DNA from: Planctomycetota bacterium
Lineage (GTDB): Bacteria; Planctomycetota; E44-bin39
DNA length: 64,000 nt
Reading direction: 5' to 3'
Assembly: GCA_004376375.1 (NCBI GenBank)
Contig: SOJX01000037.1
Location: 1 to 64,000, forward strand
This document shows, one piece after another, positions 57,957 through 64,000 of the stretch (position 1 is its first letter; the number at the start of each line of letters is the position of its first letter). The position numbers were made by a program, and so were the translations under genes. Below the pieces are notes generated by a model, which was not told where the DNA came from, made no database searches, and was given only the letters and a program-made list of their open reading frames with translations.

Positions 57957-59984
57957 TTATTCAGCTTCCTTTGACCTGCTTGCCTCGTACCTGGCGATTA
58001 CATCCTGCTGTATGTTGCCGGGTACGCTGTCGTAATGCGAGAACTCCATGGTGAACGAGCCCTCATCGCCGGTAATCGATGTAAGCTCGGTCGCGTACTC
58101 CTGTACCTCGGCCAACGGCACTTTCGCCTGGACTATCTGGAACGGGCCTTTCGAGTCCTGCGCCGTGATGCGGCCGCGGCGGCGCGAAAGGTCGCCCATT
58201 ATGTCGCCGACCATGCTTGTCGGAACCGTAATCGCGATATCGACTATCGGCTCAAGCAGTACCGGTTTGCCTTCCTTGAACGCTATGCGGAAGGCATTGC
58301 GCGTCGCCACGAGGAATGCGGCCTCGGACGAGTCAACCTCGTGGTGCTTGCCGTCGTAGACGGCCGTGGCGACCTTGACCACCTGGCAGCCGGCGACGAC
58401 GCCTTCCTTCATGATGTTTATGACGCCCTTTTCCACGGCCGGGATGTACTGGGTTGGAATGGCGGCGGAGCGGATTTCGTTGATAAACTGGAAATTTTCC
58501 TCTCCGTCGAGGGGCATCGGCTCCAGCCTGAGGTGCACCTCGGCGAACTGGCCGCGGCCGCCGGTCTGTTTCTTGTGGCGGTATTTGGCGAAGGCCTTCC
58601 TGGTAATAGTTTCCTGGTACGGTATCTTGGGGGCCGACTGGCTCACCTCGACCTTGTAGCGGTTCTTGAGGCGTTCCAGCATAATGCGGAGGTGCAGCTC
58701 GGAGTTGCCGGAAACGACCAGCTCGTTTGTCTGCTGGTCGCGTCGGATTTTGAACGTCTGGTCTTCGGATGCGAGTTTTTCCAGCGACTCGGATATGCGC
58801 GCCTCGTCTTTTCTCTCTTTGGGCCTGACTGCGCGCGAATACATCGGCTGCGGGAAGTCGATCCTGTCGAACGAGAGGCGCCTGTCATTGGCGAGCGTGT
58901 CGCTCACGTCGAGGTCCTCGACCTTCGAGACGACGACGATCTGGCCTGCAACCGCCTCGTCAAGCGGCTTCGACATTTCCTTGCCCTGGATGTTGTAGAT
59001 GGGGCCGTATTTTACGGGTTTGTTGAGCCGGTCGACCTGGAAGTTGCTGGCGGGTTTCAGCGTGCCGGAGAGTACGCGGATAAAGGAAATCTTTCCCGTG
59101 AAGTCGTCCATCTTGATTTTGAAGACCTGTCCGCGGAACGGCCCGTCCGCGGCCGGGGCGAAGGGGATTTCCTCTTCTTTTCCGTGTTCGTGGAGTACGC
59201 GCGCAAACTCCGTCGCGGGCGAGGGCGCATAGGACGCCAGAAAGTCGAGAAGCTCTTTTACGCCGATATCCTTTGCCGCGCACACGGGGAACATCGGGAT
59301 AAGGCTTCCGCCGAGAAGGGCCTTGGATATGGCGCCGCCCATCTTTTCGGGGCTGATTTCCTCGCTCTCGAGATATTTGTTCATCAGGTCGTCGTCGGCC
59401 TCGACTATGGCCTCGATGAGCGCGCTTTTAATTTCCTCGTCCGCGTCGGCGGAGTCGAGCAGCGTGGAGATTTTTGAGAAACCGGGTCCGGCCGCATCGG
59501 GCAATGCGAAGGGGGTGCATTTACCGCCGAACAGCTCTTTGATAGTGACGACGTTCTCTTCCCAGTTCGCGTTGTCCATGTCCAGCCGGTTGATGGCGAT
59601 GACTAGCGGCAGGCCGCGCTCGGCCGCGAGTTCCCAGGCGCGGCGGGTGTTCACCTTTACGCCGGCGGTGGCGTCGATGCATATGACAACGCATTCAACG
59701 GCCGCGAGCGCGCCGATGGTATCGCCGATGAAATCGGGCGCGCCCGGGGTGTCGATAAAGTTGAACCAGTTTCCTTCCCACTCGAGGTGGCAGACGGCGG
59801 AGTTGACGGTCCTCTCTTTTTCGTCAGGCTCGTAGTCGCACACCGTGGAATCGCCGGCAGCCTTCCCGGCACGTGAAGTCACGCCTGCCTTGAAAAGGAA
59901 AGCCTCTATCAGGCTTGTCTTGCCGCTTGTCCCATGACCGCATACAGCGATGTTACGAATATCCTCGGTGCGCACCTGACCCAT
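57957..59984 (-). CDS. fusA: EF-G-like translational GTPase
   Basis: 675 residues from the ATG at 59984, behind GGGGAG. The frame is open to 60119, but that part is not conserved. Domains I to V of EF-G are present. G1 is 'GHGTSGKT' (16-23), G4 is 'INRLD', and domain IV has 'YQETITRKAFAKYRHKKQTGGRGQFAEVHLRLEP'. In G3 the motif is DTPGAPDF: the catalytic His of 'DTPGHVDF' is replaced by Ala82. The switch I region 'ERTVNSAVC' also departs from EF-G1 ('ERGITI'-type). This points to an EF-G2-like paralogue rather than the main EF-G. Confidence 0.9.
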   Translation of the reverse strand: MGQVRTEDIRNIAVCGHGTSGKTSLIEAFLFKAGVTSRAGKAAGDSTVCDYEPDEKERTVNSAVCHLEWEGNWFNFIDTPGAPDFIGDTIGALAAVECVVICIDATAGVKVNTRRAWELAAERGLPLVIAINRLDMDNANWEENVVTIKELFGGKCTPFALPDAAGPGFSKISTLLDSADADEEIKSALIEAIVEADDDLMNKYLESEEISPEKMGGAISKALLGGSLIPMFPVCAAKDIGVKELLDFLASYAPSPATEFARVLHEHGKEEEIPFAPAADGPFRGQVFKIKMDDFTGKISFIRVLSGTLKPASNFQVDRLNKPVKYGPIYNIQGKEMSKPLDEAVAGQIVVVSKVEDLDVSDTLANDRRLSFDRIDFPQPMYSRAVRPKERKDEARISESLEKLASEDQTFKIRRDQQTNELVVSGNSELHLRIMLERLKNRYKVEVSQSAPKIPYQETITRKAFAKYRHKKQTGGRGQFAEVHLRLEPMPLDGEENFQFINEIRSAAIPTQYIPAVEKGVINIMKEGVVAGCQVVKVATAVYDGKHHEVDSSEAAFLVATRNAFRIAFKEGKPVLLEPIVDIAITVPTSMVGDIMGDLSRRRGRITAQDSKGPFQIVQAKVPLAEVQEYATELTSITGDEGSFTMEFSHYDSVPGNIQQDVIARYEASRSKEAE

Positions 59985-60260
59985 CCAGATTTCTCCCCGG
60001 TTTATGGAGTCGTAAGCAGAACGGCGTAAACGGCGGCTTGCATTCTGGCATCGACTCGAAGGTAGATAGACAGTCCCAAAAGATAACGACTTATCCCCTG
60101 GAACATTTAAGTATACCATCTGAAAAGCCGCTTTCGCAAGTCTTATTTAACTTTAGCTGACAAAAAAAGGCAGGTGTTTTTTGCATTACAAATAGCCTTG
60201 CGGCAAGGGATTGAGAAAGACGTTCACTCCGGGCAGGCGCAGAAAATGCGTCGGGGTATT

Positions 60261-60806
60261 TTACTGCTTTTCCTCTGGAGGTCCCAATTGAGGCATTTCA
60301 GGCTCATCTTTGGTCCTGTTGTAACGGCGGTATCTTTTATGCCAGTCGTTGTCCTTTATCCCCCACGACGTATACGTGTCTATATTCCTGATAATTGCCG
60401 GATTATCTTTGTATTTCTCCTGCCAGTTTTCATCATGCCTGGCAATGGCTTGTGCGGCGTGGTCGGTGAGTTCGGAATCCTCGCCGCTCAGGATTTTTTC
60501 AAGCTCGGGCAGGCACTGTTTCCAGGCCTTATCATTCATTTCCGCGAGTGCGCGGCAGGAGCCTTTGACAAGAAGTTCGTTGTCCGATTTGAGCCATTTT
60601 TTGAGGTAGGGGATCGCCTTTTCCCCGTCCGCTCCGACCTGGTTTGCCGCGTAATCCCGTATTACTTTCTCCGGCGATTTCAGGCGGGATTCATGCAGGT
60701 TGTATCTTACCGGCTGGTACAGGAAGGCAGTTATAACGGCGCCGGCCAGTAGAATTACAGCAGCGACGACGATAATACAGACAGTTCTTATTCTCATATA
60801 TTCCAT
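60261..60806 (-). CDS. Small membrane-anchored HEAT-type protein
   Basis: 181 residues; ATGs at 60806 and 60797 are both possible. After the membrane helix (about residues 8-30) comes 'LYQPVRYNLHESRLKSPEKVI', matching in place 'VYKPLRYRYWTGRI' in 39526-40770. 'KAIPYLKKWLKSDNELLVKGSCRALAEMNDKAWKQCLPELEKIL' is close in sequence to 'TALPFVRKWLASDDDRLVEGACMIIKKTSDETWKKLLGDLEKIL' of that protein. It is thus a short paralogue with a truncated HEAT region. It presumably binds proteins at the membrane. Confidence 0.78.
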   Translation of the reverse strand: MEYMRIRTVCIIVVAAVILLAGAVITAFLYQPVRYNLHESRLKSPEKVIRDYAANQVGADGEKAIPYLKKWLKSDNELLVKGSCRALAEMNDKAWKQCLPELEKILSGEDSELTDHAAQAIARHDENWQEKYKDNPAIIRNIDTYTSWGIKDNDWHKRYRRYNRTKDEPEMPQLGPPEEKQ

Positions 60807-60855
60807 TATACGCCGGAACCGGTTTTCGACAACCGTAATCGTGAATACTCAAGAC

Positions 60856-60912
60856 ATTTAGCGGGCGGGCTTGCCCGCCGTTATGTAGGGGCAAGGCATG
60901 CCCTGCCCCTAC
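60856..60912. repeat. Fused family A and family B palindromes
   Basis: The family A unit (60856-60884) has arms ggcgggc / gcccgcc around TT with atttagcg and gttat ends. The 28-nt family B unit (60885-60912) follows with no gap. The same A-then-B order occurs at 6919-7014. Confidence 0.78.
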
Positions 60913-60967
60913 AAACTAATTTTCGAACTTTCCGTGACATTTGCGCGGCTGTGGTGTCAACTTTCAC

Positions 60968-61411
60968 ATGTTTCTCAACCCGGCAACCTTTTTTACCGAT
61001 AAAGTCAAGGGGGGAGGAAGGGACAGCTTCCGCTTGAGCAACGCAGCAAGAGCCGGCCTCATCATCCTGATGTTTCTGCTCATCGCCGTTTTCATACTGA
61101 TAGAAAAAACGGTTATCCCGAAGCATGAAGAGAGCGAGACCCGGGCCGCCTACGCGCGGTTCCTCGACCCGTTCGACGTACCCGCCCCGCCCGAGAGAGT
61201 GCTTCGCCCGCGTGCAAATCCCGATGGTTCAGGGCCGGTTTATGAGGTGAAGAAATACAAGGTCAAGCGCGGCGATTCACTTTCCGTTATCGCGGCGAAG
61301 ATGCTCGGCAGCTCACGGCACTGGAAAAAGATTGCGAAGGCCAACGGTATCGACGACCCCCGCACCCTCCGCGTCGGCCAGGTCCTCAACATCCCCGCCC
61401 ACGCGGAATAG
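60968..61411 (+). CDS. LysM-domain membrane protein
   Basis: About 147 residues from the ATG at 60968; the frame is open to a TTG at 60941, and neither start has a good ribosome binding site. A membrane helix lies at about residues 29-46. A Pro-rich spacer leads to one C-terminal LysM domain with 'YKVKRGDSLSVIAAKMLGSSRHWKKIAKANGI' and 'LRVGQVLNIP'. LysM binds peptidoglycan. With the N-terminal anchor the protein should span from inner membrane to cell wall. Confidence 0.82.
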   Translation: MFLNPATFFTDKVKGGGRDSFRLSNAARAGLIILMFLLIAVFILIEKTVIPKHEESETRAAYARFLDPFDVPAPPERVLRPRANPDGSGPVYEVKKYKVKRGDSLSVIAAKMLGSSRHWKKIAKANGIDDPRTLRVGQVLNIPAHAE

Positions 61412-61450
61412 ATACTTTCACCAATTATTAATTCTTCCTGCCTGAATTAC

Positions 61451-63886
61451 TCACTGTTTTTCATACGCGCCCATGTCGACGGTTGCGGTGCCGTCCGGCG
61501 GTTCATCGCCGTCGACGATCCGCGGATTGCCGTCGAGGTCTTCCGTTGTGCCGGTGTCGGTTATATATGTATTGAATCCCGCGTCTATGCAGGGCGATGA
61601 GCCGGACAACCTGAGAGTCCCGGGCAGGAACTGCGGGTTAACGAAAATGCAGTTGTCGGAGGTGTCGGGCGGGCCCCAGCCTCCCCAGTCGCCCGCACTG
61701 GCGTCGTAACAGCAGTAATGCAGCAAGAAGTTTGAGCCGATGCCAAAGCGGAATACCTGTCTGCCGTCGGGTGCATCGTTATTCCAGATAATGCTATTGA
61801 ACACTCCGAGGTAGGCGTCGGAACAAATCCCTCCGCCTCTCCATGCTGAAAAGTTATTCTCAAACGTACAGTTTGTTATGGTCGGGCTGGACTGGTCGAA
61901 GCAGCAAATCCCGCCCCCGTATTCTGCTGACGTATTGTTCGCGAATGTGCAGTTGATTATTGCCGGGTTGGTGGATTGCAGGCAATACATTCCACCGCCT
62001 CTGGGCGATGTGTTATTTCCAAACCTGCAGTTGATAAATGCCGGGGTGTCGGCGTTCAGGCAGTTGACCCCGCCGCCGAAGTTTGTTGACGTATTGTTTA
62101 CGAACTCGCAGTTTGTTATGGATGCGTTGCCGGTAACGCAGGAAATCCCGCCTCCTTTATATGCATAATTATTTCCGAACGTGCAGTCTGTTATGGATGG
62201 GTTGGAACCGTAGCAGCGCATCGCGCCCCCGTCGGAGCCGGTATTGTTTCTAAACGTGCAGTTTGATATGGACATGTCGGAACCGTAACAACAGATCGCG
62301 CCGCCGTAGTTTGTACATGTGTTGTTTTCGAACATGCATCCTGTTATGGATGAATTGGAATTATTATTGCCGGAAATCCCGCCGCCCCTGTCGGATGAAT
62401 GGTTGTTCCTGAATGTGCAGTTTGTAATGGATGGACTGGAATCGTTGCAGAAAATCCCGCCGCCGTAATATGTTGAAATGTTGTTTTCGAAAGTGCAGTT
62501 TAATATTGATGGGCTGGTGCCTCCGCAATAGATCCCGCCCCCGGAGTTAAAAGACGTGACGTAACCGTTTCGTACCGTAAAGCCCTCCAGGATCGAATAC
62601 TCGGTTTCACCTGATGAAAAGTATAACGCTCGACCTGAGCCTTCACAGTCGATGATGCATACGGCAGCGCCGCCGTTTGATTTAAGGTGGATTTCCTTCC
62701 CGCCGAAATCGAGGTCTTTATTGCCGCTGCCTTTGTAAGTGCCGGCTGAAACCAGAACCCTCCAGCCGCTGGGACCGGCAAGGTCAAGTCCGCGCTGGAT
62801 TGTTTTCACCGCGGTCGGCAGTGAAAGGCCGTCGTTCGAATTGTCGCCGATTGTTCCGTCGACGTATATCGTGTCCTGGACGGCCCCGGTTGAGACCGTG
62901 AAAGTCAGCGATGCCACACTGGAGTTCGCTCCTTCATTGTCCTGGGCCATAACATAGAACGTGTGAGTTCCGTCAGTGATTTCGGAGGTGGTTACGGTCG
63001 TTATCGTTACCCAGATGAAGGGCGGGTTCATGTCGATCGCGACATAGTATCCCGCGATGGAGCCGTCGGGGTCGCTGCCCACGTAATCACAGACCGGCCT
63101 ATTCTCGCATGTCGGTCCGGACGGGCCGTGGGTGATGATTACCGTCGGCGGCAGGTTGGCGGCGGCGTTGTCGGCTGTGAAAGGCGCTTCCAGAATAGCG
63201 GAATTCAGGCCGATTGTCGACTGGGCGAAAACGCGGAAGGTGTGAGCGCCAAACGACGGTGCAGGTATCGTCACTGACGTGTTTGAAGTCGCGGTCGTCG
63301 GAGGGTTTTCGTCGAGGCCGTAATAATAATTCGCAATCGGCACGGCAGGGGTATCGAGCAGCCACACGAACGTCAGCGGTAACTGCCGGACCGTGCCTTC
63401 GGGTTTCGACACCCATGAGATTACGGGGAAATCAGGATTCTGCAGCTGGAAATCATTTGTTTCGCCGGGCGTTCCCTTGATGCCGGTGCCTGATTTCGTG
63501 GCCGTTATTCTTATGCGGCATGTCTGGGCGCCGGTCAACCCGTCCGCGAATGAATCCCAGACAATGGTGCGCGTAATACCTGGAAACATAAAGCCTTTTA
63601 CGTTTGAAGTTCCGTCGCCGCCTTTAGCGGCGGCGGCCTGCCAGGTAGAGCCGCCATCGGTTGAATACTCGAGCGAGATGTCCGAGGTGCTGCCGTCGAC
63701 CTCGATGAGCTGGTAGGTCAGCGTAACGTCGCTCTGCTGCGTCCCGCCCGGCGTAGTCACTATCACCCGCGGAGTGGGGTAGGGGCTGTCCTTGAATCCT
63801 TTGACCTGGCATGAAAGAGCGGACAGGGCCGTCAGGGTCAGGATTGGAATAATACAAAAGGAAACCGGGAGTTTTGGAAGGCGCAT
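61451..63886 (-). CDS. Beta-helix lipoprotein with fibronectin-like N-terminal region
   Basis: 811 residues from the ATG at 63886; an upstream ATG at 63916 lacks a site. Lipobox 'SALSC' near residue 26 marks a lipoprotein. The N-terminal part (about 30-330) contains beta-sandwich modules ('LEYSTDGGSTWQAA', 'GLNSAILEAPFTAD'). A 'DTIYVDGTIGDNSNDGLSLPTAVKTIQRGLDLAGP' segment starts a parallel beta-helix with about 12 turns of 'ITNCTFRNN....GGGI'-type repeats, like the GGAI/FxxN repeats of polymorphic outer-membrane proteins. The C-terminus has 'DGTATVDMGAYE'. It is probably an outer-surface adhesin or glycan-active protein. Confidence 0.87.
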   Translation of the reverse strand: MRLPKLPVSFCIIPILTLTALSALSCQVKGFKDSPYPTPRVIVTTPGGTQQSDVTLTYQLIEVDGSTSDISLEYSTDGGSTWQAAAAKGGDGTSNVKGFMFPGITRTIVWDSFADGLTGAQTCRIRITATKSGTGIKGTPGETNDFQLQNPDFPVISWVSKPEGTVRQLPLTFVWLLDTPAVPIANYYYGLDENPPTTATSNTSVTIPAPSFGAHTFRVFAQSTIGLNSAILEAPFTADNAAANLPPTVIITHGPSGPTCENRPVCDYVGSDPDGSIAGYYVAIDMNPPFIWVTITTVTTSEITDGTHTFYVMAQDNEGANSSVASLTFTVSTGAVQDTIYVDGTIGDNSNDGLSLPTAVKTIQRGLDLAGPSGWRVLVSAGTYKGSGNKDLDFGGKEIHLKSNGGAAVCIIDCEGSGRALYFSSGETEYSILEGFTVRNGYVTSFNSGGGIYCGGTSPSILNCTFENNISTYYGGGIFCNDSSPSITNCTFRNNHSSDRGGGISGNNNSNSSITGCMFENNTCTNYGGAICCYGSDMSISNCTFRNNTGSDGGAMRCYGSNPSITDCTFGNNYAYKGGGISCVTGNASITNCEFVNNTSTNFGGGVNCLNADTPAFINCRFGNNTSPRGGGMYCLQSTNPAIINCTFANNTSAEYGGGICCFDQSSPTITNCTFENNFSAWRGGGICSDAYLGVFNSIIWNNDAPDGRQVFRFGIGSNFLLHYCCYDASAGDWGGWGPPDTSDNCIFVNPQFLPGTLRLSGSSPCIDAGFNTYITDTGTTEDLDGNPRIVDGDEPPDGTATVDMGAYEKQ

Positions 63887-63959
63887 AATAATCCCTTTTT
63901 GCACTGAATTTGCCATATTTAATAAGTATACAACCCGATTGCTTTTTAATCAAGTCAGG

Positions 63960-64000
63960 CGCCCGATTGAATTTTCGATTTACGATTTTCGATTGTCGAA
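63960..64000. repeat. Heptamer array (TTTTCGA), cut by the window end
   Basis: About four degenerate TTTTCGA or TTTACGA words lie upstream of the beta-helix lipoprotein gene. They are the same word family as at 15432 and 28112. Confidence 0.65.

Overview
The window reads as one contiguous stretch of bacterial chromosome with GC-rich coding regions. It suggests an uncultivated-type diderm (Gram-negative) bacterium. It carries many lipoproteins, a twitching-type IV pilus locus, rpoN, a large Alu-type SRP RNA beside dnaX, ETF genes, an EF-G-like GTPase and a whole family of membrane-anchored HEAT/ankyrin proteins. This mix fits Planctomycetota, Omnitrophota or a neighbouring deep lineage, but no rRNA or other decisive marker is present and the phylum call is weak. 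I saw no insertion sequence, phage, CRISPR array or tRNA.

Layout. 1-4.0 kb: an ankyrin membrane protein and two tandem ARPP-1-type lipoproteins with duplicated leaders. 4.2-11.5 kb: larC, an MFS permease, a DUF2284 protein, a small membrane coiled-coil protein, an ADP-ribosylglycohydrolase-like gene and etfBA. 11.7-18.8 kb: a frameshifted membrane protein and a three-gene ABC export cluster. 19-24 kb: rpoN, a double-length RecR-RecR fusion, ybaB, dnaX and the SRP RNA. 24.5-33 kb: HEAT proteins, a DUF523/TudS-type protein, a Ycf48-like lipoprotein behind a sigma-54 promoter, and three minor-pilin genes. 33-45.4 kb: a 1,511-residue surface repeat protein, a PA14 protein, two coupled HEAT/ankyrin proteins, a CotH remnant, a PhoU-like/Na-Pi transporter pair and a lipoprotein. 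45.7-64 kb: a coiled-coil protein, a glycosyltransferase, a DUF488-DUF488-dual-OB cassette, a methyltransferase, pilR-pilS-pilC-pilB-pilT, the EF-G-like gene, a HEAT protein, a LysM protein and a beta-helix lipoprotein.

How parts fit. PilB, PilT and PilC plus the minor pilins at 30-33 kb give most of a pilus motor, though no major pilin is seen. PilS/PilR with RpoN form a sigma-54 circuit, and a textbook -24/-12 promoter lies at 26.70 kb. dnaX-ybaB-recR is the conserved replication/repair operon. The Na/Pi symporter and PhoU-like protein form a phosphate-uptake pair.

The most unusual material lies between genes. About twenty spacers hold degenerate tandem repeats of 7-8 nt, each spacer with its own word. 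Many fold back into a hairpin whose second arm is the reverse complement, and many touch a stop codon. Two further families of dispersed palindromes are interleaved with them, one with arms that co-vary between copies. One tandem array has become the C-terminal coding end of the RecR fusion.
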